From positions 40,472,575-40,536,574 of the forward strand of contig CM037876.1 in the NCBI GenBank assembly GCA_021292165.1: 64,000 nt of DNA, in the 5' to 3' direction. Under the pieces are notes generated by a model. It saw nothing but the letters and a program-made list of their open reading frames with translations. It was not told the DNA's origin and ran no database searches. Shown piece by piece: positions 44,311 to 55,624 of the stretch (positions are counted from its first letter, which is position 1; each line of letters begins with the position of its first letter). Source of the DNA: Shinisaurus crocodilurus. Its lineage: Eukaryota; Chordata; Lepidosauria; Squamata; Shinisauridae. The translations under genes were made by a program, and so were the position numbers.

Positions 44311-44744
44311 TGCTCCATGGCCCACCCCACAGTCCCTCCCAGCAGCAGTCATGGCTATATGTGCACTATTCCTCCAGATTGGTGGCTGACTAGTGGTAAA
44401 GATCTTGTGAAGCAATCTGTCCCACCATCCAAGCTGCAACGGATGATCAACAACATGATGTCTGAATAACAAGAAAAAGATGGCCATGCACTCCAAAAGT
44501 GTGTAATCAAAAATTTTGACAAGACTGCATTTAATAATGAGAAAATTAGATTATTAATGCAAAACAATTCTTCTCTCATTGTGCAAAAAGATGATGATAG
44601 TCTTTTAATATAGGAATCTGTTGGCATAGACACCTATATTTATTCAGCCCAGGGACTGCATATTATGAATTAACCACCGTTAATAACGTTAGAGATTTCT
44701 GTATGGCCCTATATTACATGTTAGTCTCTTGTAGCAAAATCAGC
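44311..44744. other. Spacer, nothing recognised
   Basis: No domain in the opposing frames near 44293-44633. Confidence 0.4.
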
Positions 44745-44887
44745 AAAGAAGACTGAGTGGCACTTAAGAGACTAACAAATTTATTGTGGCATGAACTTTT
44801 ATAAACAGCAGCCTTGAATGTGTTGAAGCAAACTTCTGCCTATCTGAGTTCATGCCACAATTAATTTGTTAGTCTTGTAGGTGTCAA
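44745..44887. mobile_element. Foldback element with GACTAACAAATTTATT arms
   Basis: AAGAGACTAACAAATTTATT and GGCATGAACTT on the left are opposed by AGTTCATGCCACAATTAATT and TGTTAGTC on the right. Repeats with this AGACTAACAAATTTATT core are widespread in reptile genomes. Target duplication not resolved. Confidence 0.75.
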
Positions 44888-45199
44888 AGGTCACTTTGCT
44901 GTTGCCCTAAGAGAATGGTCTTATTTGGTGAATGTGAACTGCAGACAGAGCCACCCTAAGCAACAGATAGTTTGTTTCCTGAACGTGTTTGTGTTTTTCC
45001 AACATTGAACCAATATTTTCTTGAATTACTTGTGATATGAATGGAAGAGAGTGGCATGAGGGTGTCAGAGAGAACAAATCCTGTCCCCCTTATTTCATGG
45101 CATGTTTGATAAGCACCTATCAAATGGATTGTTTCTGCCCAGTCAAAGAAGAAAAACCTTAGTGATCAAGTGCAGCTATCTCTAGGAATAGGGGAGAAA
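44888..45199. other. Spacer, nothing recognised
   Basis: No repeat or gene identified. Confidence 0.35.
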
Positions 45200-45452
45200 T
45201 TCATTTGGTTTGCATTTTAATGTGAACTTACCTAATGTCACCCTTTTGAACTAATATGTGAACCAAAATTCAGTTGTCCTGTGAAAATTGCAATTCTCTG
45301 AATTTTGCAATGGAGTTCTCCAAACAGAAACACATACAAAAATGTGTATATTAGTAGAAAGTACACACAAATATATCATTGAAAAATGCATTCAAAATGC
45401 TTTATACTACGAAAATTACTTGCAAAAATGTATATATTATACAAAATTGTAA

Positions 45453-45483
<31 letters not shown>

Positions 45484-45534
45484 GCATGTACTAGGAGAAA
45501 TGTGCAAAAAATTCCTATGCCTATGGCTATTTAA
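45200..45534. repeat. Dispersed repeat of the 52690 family, part 1
   Basis: GAACCAAAATTCAGTTGTCC, AATTTTGCAATGGAGTT and TTGCAAAAATGTATATATTA follow the same order as 52740-52900. Interrupted at 45535 by another repeat; a later piece is seen at 45870-45920. Confidence 0.65.
45452..45483. repeat. (AAT)n microsatellite
   Basis: About ten AAT triplets. Confidence 0.95.
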
Positions 45535-45866
45535 GACCTGTGTGCCCTGAGGGAAGGCAGAAGAGAAGCCCAGGCCGGGGAGCAAATGCCATCAGCTCCT
45601 GAAATGACCTCACCAGCCTGAGAGGGCTGTTGGGGAAGCCCCTCCCCCACCTTCCCTGGGGCTATAGAGGGAAGGCAGAAGAAAAGCCCAGGCCAGGAAG
45701 ATTGTACCAGCAGCTCCAGAAGAAACCTTCAGTTGACCTGAGAGAACTGGTGTATGTTTGGTTTGGGGGGGGGGGACGACGTTTGTTTCTTTGAGTATTT
45801 AAACATTGTAAGCCACTTTGGGTGCCTTAGCAGAAAGGCAGTATAGAAATGTAAGAAAGAAAGAAA
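45535..45866 (+). repeat. LINE/SINE-like repeat with duplicated inner module
   Basis: Plus-strand copy of 26336-26690. Two tandem modules (45550-45655 and 45668-45750) share GGGAAGGCAGAAG..AAGCCCAGGCC and CCTGAGAG. It ends ACATTGTAAGCCACTTTGGG, CAGTATAGAAATGTAAG plus a GAAA tail, and sits inside the repeat of 45200. Confidence 0.7.
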
Positions 45867-46092
45867 GAAACTTAAAATTGGAAAGATCAAAGATGAGAAA
45901 CAGAGAGAACCTCAGACTTGAGCATGCAAAATTGCTATTTTGGGCAATTCACTTTTGCTTTACACAGCTGCCCACCGATGCACTAGAAGTTGGGATGTGA
46001 TGATTAGCCTAGTGAGTGTTTTCTCTAACTTGAAAATTTGATTTTGTTCCTCTTCCCTGAACTCAGTCTGAGTTGGGCTGAACCAGACAGTG

Positions 46093-46178
46093 TGTCACCC
46101 AGTGAGCTTCATGACCAAGTAGGGACTTGAAATCAGGTCTCATCAGTCCAACACTCTAAGCATTACACCACACTGCCT
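46093..46178 (-). mobile_element. Sauria-type SINE, 5' part
   Basis: Minus-strand GGCAGTGTGGTGTAATGCTT, GAGTGTTGGACTGATGAGAC and GCTCACTGGGTGACAC correspond to the tRNA-like head and start of the body. The 3' portion is missing. Confidence 0.8.
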
Positions 46179-46184
46179 TTCAAT

Positions 46185-46340
46185 ATTAGAGAAAAAGCTG
46201 TACAAAATGTGAACTTTACGGGAAATTGCACACAAAAATCAGTACAAATCAATGCAAATCCATGCATGGAAGTCTGTGTTGTTGTTGTTTTAAATAGTAG
46301 ATTGATTCAGAAAATGGATGGAGTGGATTTATGAATAAAA
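46185..46340. repeat. Dispersed GTGCACATTT-rich repeat fragment
   Basis: Shares CACACAAAAATCAGTACA and TTGTTGTTGTTTTAAATAG with 24790-24840. Confidence 0.5.
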
Positions 46341-47785
46341 TGCATGTGAAACTGACAGGGGCTAGAAATACCATAGACTGATTCCTCAGCTCCTAGCCAT
46401 GTCTAGTTTGGCCCCAAGTTCTAATGTCCTAGGTCAATCTTTTTCAAATGTTCTAGCTTTAGGGTGCTGGAACATATGACGAGAAGATGCCAACTCTGAA
46501 AGGAGGGTTTTAAGTCAAGTGCCCATTAAAGGGTTACGGCAAACTTGTGCACTCTGGTTGAAAGGCAGGGGGCAGGGTTCAGTGGACTGAACCACTTGAT
46601 TGAATCAGGGGAAGGAATGCCAGATGTTGCTTAGCAACAGGTTTGAATTCCATCCTAACACTCCTCTGACAGTTAGACTAGTCTAGTGTTAACTGATGCT
46701 TGCTAGATTTTAGCAATGAAAGATTGACCTGTGTGTGTTTTCCTTACCTCAAAGAATTGATTGAGTAAAGTTTAAGAAACTGTACTTCTGTAACCATCAA
46801 GCTTTATTACCTGAGTAACCTGTGTTACCATTATTTATCTTTTAAAAGCATCTGCTTTAAAAACAAGTCGTGTGTGTGTGTTTGTCTGAGAGAAGTCCTG
46901 CTGCTGCTTTTGCACTCTGCCATCATAGGCAACAGTTTCCACATCAATTTGTCTACCACAGAAACTCTGCATGCTGCAGGGGATTCTTGAGAGAATTCTC
47001 AGCTACACATTCAGTTCATAGGCCTCTTGGGTCTTACCAATCTGTCTAGATGAAATCAGAGTGCGGGAAGCTGTCTTTTTTTCAGGGAGGTTTGTCCACT
47101 ATTACAGATGTTCTTATGGAGGTACTTTTTATAAGCTTCTGTGGTGCCTTAGATGTTCCACCCCTAGTGACTTACTAAGTCAATGGATGCTGAAGATTAT
47201 TATGTGGACTACTTTATGATGAAGCTATTACGCCTCAAAAACAAACGTTTGTGTGACTAATGTTTCTACTAATGAAGTCAGTCCCCCCCCCCAAAGGCTT
47301 CAAATAAGCTAGTGTTGGCCCTTTGTGAATTCTGTGGGTTTATTTGAGAAGTTTTGATGGATTGTTTTGAAGCAAGTAATTATTTTCTAATAAATACAAA
47401 GCTCCGGAGCCCTCAAGAATCTTTAAGCTAAATGAATATGAAGCTACAAATAGGTTGATAGAATTTCACAGTTCATTTTCAAGTGATGGTGTCCTGGGAA
47501 ATATTAGAATCTTTAAATAAAAGCCTTTGCATCATGCACTATTAATTTGAAAATTACTGAAAAAGAGAGAGAATGATCATAGGGCATAACACTTGACTCC
47601 TGCATCTTGACTGTTGGCCAGCTTGAAGTGGCAGGAGTGGAAATGCAAAAGATCGCAACCCCAAAGAGTAGTAGGGAGCCAGATGAATATCACAGACCAA
47701 TTAAAGTTCATTTGGGACAATGCAGTGTGTCGGTATGTGGAATAAAGTTCTTGTGGCCTTTAAAAACAGTTTAGGAACTTAACAG
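46341..47785. other. Spacer, possible LTR-like and regulatory segments
   Basis: 46493-46960 has a mixed composition with a (GT)n patch at 46868-46880 and could be a solo LTR, but no ends or duplication are visible. 47395-47600 is AT-rich with AATCTTTAAGCT and CACTATTAATTTGAAA words and no repeat features. Confidence 0.25.
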
Positions 47786-48364
47786 CTATCTTGCTTGATC
47801 AGGCCAAATGTCCATCTAGTCCAGCATTCTGTTTCCAACAGCAACCAGTGAGATGGACCTGGGAAGCTTATATGTAGGGCATGAAGGGCATGACCTTCTG
47901 CTATTGTGTTTGTCTCAGTCATCTAGTATTCAGAGATATACTGCCTCTGAACATGGAGGCTGCATTTAACTGACATAGCTAACAACTATTGATAGACCTA
48001 TTATTTCCCATGTGTTTAGCCCATCTAAGCTAGTAGCCATCAATTTTCACCACTTTTTGTTGCAGTGAACTCGACATATTAATATGCAGTGCATGAAGAA
48101 ATTCTTCCTTTTGCAATTCCTGAATTTACTGTCAATCCATTTAATCAGGTGAGCCCAAATTCTAGGATCACAGAAGATTTTGAAGGTACTATTGGAGGTC
48201 ACCTGGTCCAACCCCTCACTCAGTGCAGGATCCACAATGCAGGATGCAACGACAGCATCCTTTACAGATGACTGCTCAGCCTCAGCTTAAATACCACCAG
48301 TGAAGGAGAGTCTACCACCTCCTGAGGCAGTCTGTTTCACTGTTGAACACTTCTTACCATTTTG
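47786..48364 (+). mobile_element. CR1-type LINE 3' region, part 1
   Basis: Contains GATCAGGCCAAATGTCCATC, TAGTCCAGCATTCTGTTTCC, TATACTGCCTCTGAACATGG, TTGATAGACCTATTA and later GTCACCTGGTCCAACCCCTC, GAAGGAGAGTCTACCACCTC, GGCAGTCTGTTTCACTGTTG. These are typical of amniote CR1 3' sequences; two different CR1 segments may adjoin near 48160. No ORF remains. Confidence 0.8.
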
Positions 48365-48874
48365 TAGGGATGGGCACTGAGCCCAGCGCTCGGTGAGCAC
48401 CCCCACCGTGTGAGCTGAGCTGAGCCGAGCCTCCGACAAGCACCAGCTGAACACTCGCTGGACTTCTGGGTCCCCAGCACTATGTTTTTTACGTAAAAAA
48501 CAGTGTAAACTACTTTAAAATGGCCACGATTGGTGTAACCGGCACTACGGTTTTTTACATTAAAAACAGCATAAAATACACTAGAACAACCACGATTTGC
48601 AAGGCGCTATGCAAGGTTGTTCTAACATATTTTACGCTGTTTTTAATATAAAAGTGGTAATGCCAGTCATGCAAATTGCTGTTTTAACGTAGTTTATACT
48701 GTTATTTACATAAAGAACGTAGCGCCGGAAACTGGAAGTTCCATTCTTTGGCTCGGCTCACGGGGACGCGAGCCGAGCCCTGGAAAGGTAAGTCGAACGG
48801 AGCATGGGGGGGGTGTCAAGCCTGGCAAGTTTGCTGAGCTTCCACCCCCCTATCGAGCTCTGCACACAACCCTA
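48365..48874. mobile_element. GC-rich foldback hAT-like element inserted in CR1
   Basis: 510 bp with TAGGGATGGGCAC and CACAACCCTA ends and flanking octamers CCATTTTG and CCATTAGG (six of eight). CR1 text continues after it. The interior has an inverted repeat of about 35 bases (48558-48592 with 48614-48650) made of AAAAACAGCATAAAATA words, flanked by AGCTGAGCCGAGCC and GGCTCGGCTCACGG. A relative lies at 62750-63202. Confidence 0.75.
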
Positions 48875-48882
48875 CCATTAGG

Positions 48883-48944
48883 AGGTTTCTCCTCGTCTTC
48901 AGTTGAAATCTTCTTTCCTGAATTTCCATCCATTGGTTCTAGTT
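48883..48944 (+). mobile_element. CR1-type LINE 3' region, part 2
   Basis: AGGTTTCTCCTCGTCTTCAG, TTGAAATCTTCTTTCCTG and CATCCATTGGTTCTAG continue the CR1 of 47786. Confidence 0.75.
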
Positions 48945-49112
48945 CAGGGCTCTAACTTTGGCTCTGAAAGTCTAGTGACTCAGACTTCTCTGTGACTCAG
49001 TGGAAGGAATGGGTACAAGTGAAGAAGCCTCAAGCCTTTCTTTTTTTTTAAAGCACCAGTTGTTGCATGCCTGGGAGCTGTCATCTCTTATGCTTTCTTT
49101 CTTCCACAGGTT
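48945..49112. repeat. Dispersed repeat shared with 53686-53847
   Basis: CAGGGCTCTAACTTTGGCTC, GTGACTCAGACTTCTCTGTG and GTTGCATGCCTGGGAG occur in both copies in the same order and spacing, with few differences. Start CAGGGCTC suggests a hAT-like end. Confidence 0.7.
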
Positions 49113-49772
49113 GATTTTCTGTCCAGTTATTTGCTGCCAATGTAGAGATAATCCTCACCACTTAAGTCAGGGTCCAGGAGCCAGATTGTCCCCCTGGATG
49201 CCCCCATTCCCCACAGAACAGATGATGTTTTGGAGCACTCCTCCAGCTAGTGCCTTGGTTAGGAGTCAGCTTCACTCTGCTCAGGGTCTCCCTGGGCAGA
49301 GCTAAGCCCACCAAGATGCCAGCTTTGCTCCTCTGTCACCTTCCCCACATGGAGAAGGCAAAGGAGGAGCAAATCAAATGAGCAACAGCTTAGTCACTCT
49401 CCTGCCCCCCTCCCTTCTGAGGGTGTGGTGCTTTGGAAGAGGGAGGGGCCTCACCCAAGCCCTGTGGACCAGATGGGCCAGCCTGGTGGGCCAAATTTGG
49501 CCCCACAGACTGGAGGTTCCCCATCCCTGACTTCAGAAAGTGAAGCGTGTAGCTTCCCTAGCCATTCAACTGAATGGAGCAGCCAAGCAGTGAAGGAATT
49601 CCACCTGGACATCGGAGAGCAGCAGTGGGGAACTTGTGACCCTCCAGAAGCCATTGGCCATAATGGCTGGGGCTGATGGGAATTGGAGTTCAACAACATC
49701 AGGAGAGCCACAGTTTCCCCACCCCCCTTGAAGAGTATTAAGTGATCTGTACTAGAGTGGATGCAACCAGCA
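49113..49772. repeat. Probable old hAT-type fragments
   Basis: CTGGAGGTTCCCCATCCCTG at about 49510 is like a reversed hAT end (CAGGGATGGGGAACC). 49640-49720 (CCATAATGGCTGGGGCTGAT, GGGAATTGGAGTTCAACAAC) resembles one arm of an ACAACTCCCAGCAT foldback element. No full unit defined. Confidence 0.4.
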
Positions 49773-49850
49773 GCGCAATCCTATACATCTACTCAGAAGT
49801 AAGTCCCATTGAGTTCAATAAGGCTTATTCTCATGTAAGTGGATTGCAGC
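49773..49850. mobile_element. Foldback MITE, GCAATCC..GGATTGC family
   Basis: GCGCAATCCTATACATCTAC, centre AGTAAGTCCCATTGAGTTCA and end CATGTAAGTGGATTGCAGC; about 78 bp with inverted ends. Same family as 38686-38783. Confidence 0.75.
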
Positions 49851-51027
49851 AAGTATGTGTATCCCTTGCTGCCCTTCATCATTGTGCAACCAGACAGATG
49901 GTTTAATGAATCATTTTCATTTTCATAAGTGTGTCCAATAAAAACATTACAAAGGCATTATGTGAAGTAGAAGGAAACCCAGCCTGTCAGGCATGCTTCC
50001 AAATGGATATTTAGGATCCTTTTTTCTTTCTTTTAAAAGGCCAAACTTAATCTTATCAGTGATGTCTTAATATGGATTAGTGACATTGTCATTTCTTTTT
50101 AAAAAGTAGCAACACTGAATCTTTCTCATATCGATCATAGAACTCATTTTTATCTTGGCCCAAGATAATACACAGCATTGTTATTGCATTATTATTTTTC
50201 ATTTGTACCCTATTGATTTGCTGCCAGTAACTTACAGGTCAATTTACAAAGAGATAGAGTACGATTTATTCTTTTTCTAAAAGATTGTGCCAAGCTGGGA
50301 ATACTTTTATAAGGCTGTCAGATCATTCGGAATATTTTCCCCCCTTCTCACACAAATTAATTATATTAATAGATCTGTGGCTCACCTCCACCTAGATATA
50401 TTTCCAGGATACCCTTGACAATTTACACAAATAAGTACAGATATATGTCTAGAGATAAAAAGTGGTGGGTTGTTGTTTTTCTAAATATACTTAGGGCTTA
50501 TTAATTACTTCTGCCTGAATAATTCTTGGAATATTTGCAATGCTTCCCTCAGCGCTGAACGGGTATGTATGTTTGTGATATGTAGGGCTCAGAGCAGTAT
50601 GTTTTCACTTTCAAATCACAGTACAATTATGTGATAACTATGGACACAATATACTTCCTCCAAGAGAGTAGTCTGAATTCTGGGGCCCTACAGAGGATGT
50701 CTCTGGGGAGAATACATGGGCCTTCCATTCAGCTTAATGACCCAATGTGAAGTGTTGTACCTGGCACAATGTGCAGCAGGCTAAGTGAGGAAGAGGAGAA
50801 AGGGCTCAGGGATGCCCTACACAGGTCTCCTATTTCATGCACTACTTTATGAGCTGCGAACATGGATGCATGCTTGACAGAACGTGTTGACAGTTCTATG
50901 TTGGACACTAAATGCAGCAGCTCTTCTAATTCCTGCAGTCCAGTCATGCAGATTGTGTTAGCCTGCACCAGTCAACGTGACTGACAAGGACATATTGCTG
51001 AATTGCTGCCCAGGATGTGAAAACAGA
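49851..51027. other. Spacer, possible regulatory element
   Basis: 50050-50560 is AT-rich and repeat-free with ATTGTTATTGCATTATTATT and CTTATCAGTGAT words. 50729-50968 has a minus open frame of 79 codons with no domain. Confidence 0.3.
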
Positions 51028-51545
51028 GATGCACACTAATAAGTCAACTAGGGAATATGGCAAATCTGTCCCATTTTCTCCCATGTTAGAATTTTTAAAA
51101 TCTCAAGAACTTTCTCTCCCAAATATGAAGAACTTTGTGGATTTTGGTAAATTCTTATCAAAAAATAACTGAAACAAAATGTTCATTCATCTCCACTAGC
51201 CAAATTCAATCAGTAGAGCTGTCCTCAGCCTGGAGAGGACCATGATGTACCTGCCATATAATTGCTGAAGGATGAAGAGCCTGTCAGGAAAAAAAAGGTG
51301 GCAACACTAGTTTAGCATTAACATGGTTGAATACCCATGGATACAAACCCAGAATATAAAGAGCAAAGCACTCAAAGCCCTGGGCCTGGATGGATTAAAC
51401 TGTCAGTTTTGGTTTCTCTCATATTCATTAAAAAAAAAAAAAAACACACCTCAATTTCTTTTTGTCCCAATATGAGGAACTTTGTGGATTCTGGTTAATT
51501 CTTTTAAAAAAACAACAAAAACAAAACTTGGACCCATCTCTAAAC
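51028..51545. repeat. Foldback-family repeat with internal direct repeat
   Basis: Pairs along its length with 57977-58466. The block TATGAAGAACTTTGTGGATT occurs near the left (51124) and as a variant near the right (51470). Ends AGAGATGCACAC and GACCCATCTCT are short inverted repeats. Confidence 0.7.
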
Positions 51546-52689
51546 TCAGCTAATTTAGTTTTTACAACTCACTGAAAAGGCCCAGTGCAGAAAAATGAGA
51601 GTGAGACTGATGGGGAAAAAAAACGATGACTTACCTAGGATTGGGACCGGTTTCTGTTTCTGCTGGTCCCAAAGCTGTTTAGGCTCCTGAGGATATCATA
51701 GAAGCCTCACCCAGGGCCAATGACAGTACCTGGCAGCTGCCATGGGACAAGCTCCATAGCAGGGCCCACTGCAGATGCTGCCCCGAAGCCCCTCTGGTGG
51801 GTCTGGAAGCCACCCGCCATGTGAAATTTCCCTCAGTACTCTTGAGCATCTGACACAGGACTGCTCTGGGGTATTGTGGAACATTTCAAATGGTGCACTC
51901 CTACTGATGAAGGAGGGTCCCCACCTTGCTGCAGCCATCTCAACCCTGAAGCCAGGCTCTGCTCAGGGAGTGGGCTGACTTAGAGTATCTTTCCCAAGGC
52001 CTCCCTAAAACCAAGAACCAATACTGACTGCTCTGTATTTTCCTGCATCTCTGAAGAATCTTACATCATCCCCCACTTCGATGTCCTGCATAAACACTAG
52101 TGTGTACCTTGTTTATGTACTCACGTCTCTCTTCTTTCATGACCCATGGCCTGGAAGTTATTTGTGATCCATTTCAGCAGCAAGCTCTAATTCCAATCAC
52201 CTGGCATCAGTGAACTGTATTTTGGCTTGCTTGGAAATATGAAATGAGTTAAATAATGTGAAATGCATAGGCTGTGAGCTGCAAAACAAAAAATAAATCC
52301 CACTGAGATTATCTACTTGCCAATAACTTGTACATCTTCAAAAAGAGGTTTCATGAACAGGTGCTCCACAGACAATACCCCCAACTACTGCCATGGAACA
52401 TTAGCCAACTGTGTTTGCAGGTGTTAATGGATTGCCTTACTGCTACCCTGGTGGGAGGAAATTCCCTTATCTCCAACTATCTTACACAGCTCAATGAAGC
52501 ATAAAAAAATAAGAGAATGCAATGGAAAGGAAGTTCTTTGCTAGCCAGGAAGGTAATATGTTTATGATAACATTGGCATACATTGTACATGCAGTTTCAG
52601 AATGAATGAAAATGAATGGCAAAAAGACAGAATGAAAAAAAAAAAAACACCGCACACACAAAAGGTTTATATGCATATATCAAATAAAA
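51546..52689. other. Spacer, nothing recognised
   Basis: No repeat or coding frame supported; opposing frames at 51696-51978 lack domains. Confidence 0.4.
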
Positions 52690-53060
52690 CCTATGTCAAG
52701 GGTCCAAAGCATTGTACAGACAGCCTTGTCCTCCATATGCAAACCAAAACTCAGTTATCCTTTGAAATTTCACATTTCTCCTAATTTTACAATGGAGTTT
52801 ACCAATCAAAAAATGCTCACAAAAATTTGTGTATTCATGCAAATCATATTAAAATGCATTATACTAGGGAAATTGCTTGCAAAAATGTGTATATTAAACA
52901 AAACTTTGTACAAAATGTACACAAAACAAGACAAAATCTCAAAGTTCAGGATGAACCAAATTTAAGATTGAGAAGTTTATCAAAGTTCGGGATGAACCAA
53001 ACTTAACATTGGAAAAATGAAAAACTGAGAGAAACCAACACGGGAAAGATTCATACATTA
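52690..53060. repeat. Dispersed repeat, paired with 45200-45534
   Basis: ACCAAAACTCAGTTATCC, TTACAATGGAGTTTACC and CTTGCAAAAATGTGTATATT are shared. The right part contains tandem copies of CAAAGTTCAGGATGAACCAA (52938 and 52980). Confidence 0.65.
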
Positions 53061-53475
53061 AGACACAGAATGTTAAGCATATCCATTAACAAAACCCCAA
53101 CAACAAGGGGGGGGGAGAAGCAAAATGGGAAAGAGACAAAGGGAATTGGTCTGCTTGGACCCCTCATAGATTATAGTATCCCAGAGGGGGACGAGGTAAA
53201 GGTCTCATTACCTACTCCACACATCATGAGGTTAGAAAATATCTTTCCATGCAATATGGGGGAGTTTCAGGAGGTGGGACCGAAAAAAAGTTCACCTTTT
53301 CACTTTCCTGCTCTCCAGAAACCTTCCCCATGTATAGTTCTCAGCCATACCATTCAAATTGGTTTACATGGGTGCTAAAGGCAGAACGGATGACTCTGAA
53401 GGATGAGGGCCACCCAGACACAAGGTTAAATGTTGCCTATGGCAGACTGCTAGCAGTCTAGGAACCAGTAATACA
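53061..53475. other. Spacer, nothing recognised
   Basis: The two overlapping plus frames at 53070-53461 show no domain. Confidence 0.4.
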
Positions 53476-53639
53476 GGCCTGTGGCTCATGCTGGCTCAGC
53501 TTGTCTGAGCGTGGAAAGCTAAGCAGGGTCAGGCCTGGTTATTACTTGGACGGGTGACCCCTCCTCTAGTTTCCTGCATTGAGCAGGGGGTTAGACTCGA
53601 TGGCCTTGTAGGCTCCTTCCAACTCTATCATCTGTGAAC
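53476..53639 (+). mobile_element. 5S rRNA-headed SINE, full length
   Basis: GGCCTGTGGCTCATGCTGG head, AAGCTAAGCAGGGTCAGGCC and TTACTTGGACGGGTGACC control region, CR1-like tail GTTAGACTCGATGGCC. Confidence 0.92.
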
Positions 53640-53685
53640 TCCTAGGTGTGTGACATCTTGGCTAAGAGGATGTCTTAGACTTCAT

Positions 53686-53847
53686 CAGGGCTCTAACTTT
53701 GGCTCTGGAAGCCTAGTGACTCAGACTTCTCTGTGACTCAGTGGAAGAAATGGGTGAGCCAGAAGCCTCAAGCCTTTCTTTTTCTTTTTTTTAAAGCACC
53801 AGCTGTTGCATGCCTGGGAGTTGTCATCTCTTATGCTTTCTTCCACT
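53686..53847. repeat. Dispersed repeat shared with 48945-49112
   Basis: Second copy of the CAGGGCTCTAACTTTGGCTC repeat, about nine tenths identical by eye over 160 bases. Confidence 0.7.
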
Positions 53848-55229
53848 CTCTGGGCCCCTGGTTTGCATCATCAGGCAGTGCCCATCTGCTTGTGCTTATT
53901 CCCACAAACAGGTTTGCTGGTGCCACACTGCAAAGAACTGAGCTACAGACCTGACAATTTAAAAATAATAATTGAATGGTTGCCCTGCCCATCCTTAACA
54001 GTCAGTCAGCTTGACTCCCCTGCAGCTTTTAATTTGCCTGCTTTGAAACCCATTTCATACAGCCAGCAGTGCCGGGCCACATTGCAATGCCCTTTGATAT
54101 TAAAAAGAAAAGAACACACACCCTACTCTTTCTCAAAGATGCATCTTTGGAGGTAATGTGAACTACATGATTAATGGCGCAAACTGCATTGCTGTCCAAT
54201 AATAAACTAAAGTCTTACCGGTGAGGGCATAGCAATAATAGTTTTGTGCTAAACTATTTCCTTGTAAATTGTCTGTTAAATGCACTTTTTATTATTTTAT
54301 ATAGCTGCTCATCAATGCAATGTCAAATGGGTCAGCTGCTGTCAAGGTACAGTGGATCCTTGTACACCCGGTAGGTCTCCAAAGTCTGGTGAATGGCTGT
54401 CTATTAACACTTAATGGAATGACTGTGAATAATTCATGTCCAGATCCCAAAAGATGAATATGAGAATTTAAATTTAAGGCAGGAAGAAACTTCTTTATTG
54501 AGATAGAACTCGAGGCTATTAGTTGATCGTAGATCAGCCCTTTGTAAAGATGTCCCCTGTAACCTCATTATGTGTTTGCAATAAATTAGAAGAAATGTGT
54601 TTCTGTGTCTTGGCAAACTATTTCCCATTCCTCATACTATTCAGCAGAACTGCCCAACCAAGTCAAGGCATCAGTCAACACATCAAAACCCTAATCAGCT
54701 GAGATGTGTTCTTGAATGGGGTAGCAAGGAGGGTAGCCATTTATTTAATAACAAGCTCCAGCATAAATACAGTGAATAATGCTGAAATTGCAAAAAATTT
54801 CAATCTCTGGGGTACAGATCTAAACTGTCATATGTGATTGAGTTTTCAGAGATTGGCAGTTCAACCTTTATCAGTATGAAAGCTTCATTTATTGTGCGCA
54901 AGTAACATAATTCTTTTGTTGCATTTTTATGGGTGCACATATGGTGTGACATAAATTTGGCTACCATTCTCACATTGGTCACTCCTGATTCATCTTTTCA
55001 GGAAGAAAGTACATATATAGTTACTAGCTGTTCCCTCATTGTACAAAAGCCAAAGATGGCCCATCAGAGCAAATCATGTACATTAAACACCCACAGTCAT
55101 AAACTTCAACTGAGTTTAGAAATGGGAGTTTGGAACATGGGTGAAAGTTCAGATGAGGGTGGCTATTGTTGTTCTCTGCAAAAGACGTACAAGGTTTTCA
55201 TGATCCTTTCACAGGGATGTATGGACATT
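53848..55229. other. Spacer, nothing recognised
   Basis: AT-rich text without repeat heads. The frame at 53806-54156 (116 codons) starts inside the repeat and has no domain. Confidence 0.4.
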
Positions 55230-55616
55230 GTAGAATCCATTTCATCTATGTTTTGTTCCATCATCTCATCTGTTCCTTGATGGAATCGGATTTTGCGCAA
55301 ATGCATTTGAAAATGTGCAAATCCCCCCAACATACACAAATCCCCCCCCCCCCAAATGTGTATTTTCACTCTTTAGCCTCTGGGGGGAAATGTGCATTTT
55401 TGGTCAGGTTTTTATTTGTTTTTTTATTTTCCATATTTTTCTATGACTAAATTTGCATAAAATTACAGAATTATTATTTTTTTTAAAAAAAAATGGTCCA
55501 CAAGTCCACAGAATGTGCATGACTTGGGAAAAGCCAGTCCGCTGCAGAATCCGTGGCTCAGATTCTTAGAAATTCAAGCTCATTTGAGTCCATTGTGGAT
55601 TTCTCAGACATCCCTA
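55230..55616 (-). repeat. Foldback-family repeat
   Basis: On the minus strand it begins TAGGGATGTCTGAGAAATCC and continues ACAATGGACTCAAATGAGC and GGATTCTGCAGCGGACTGG, matching 5236-5350 on the plus strand. The inner part has GTGCAAATCC and ATGTGTATTTT words of the GTGCACATTT-rich family. Confidence 0.65.
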
Positions 55617-55624
55617 GCTCTACT

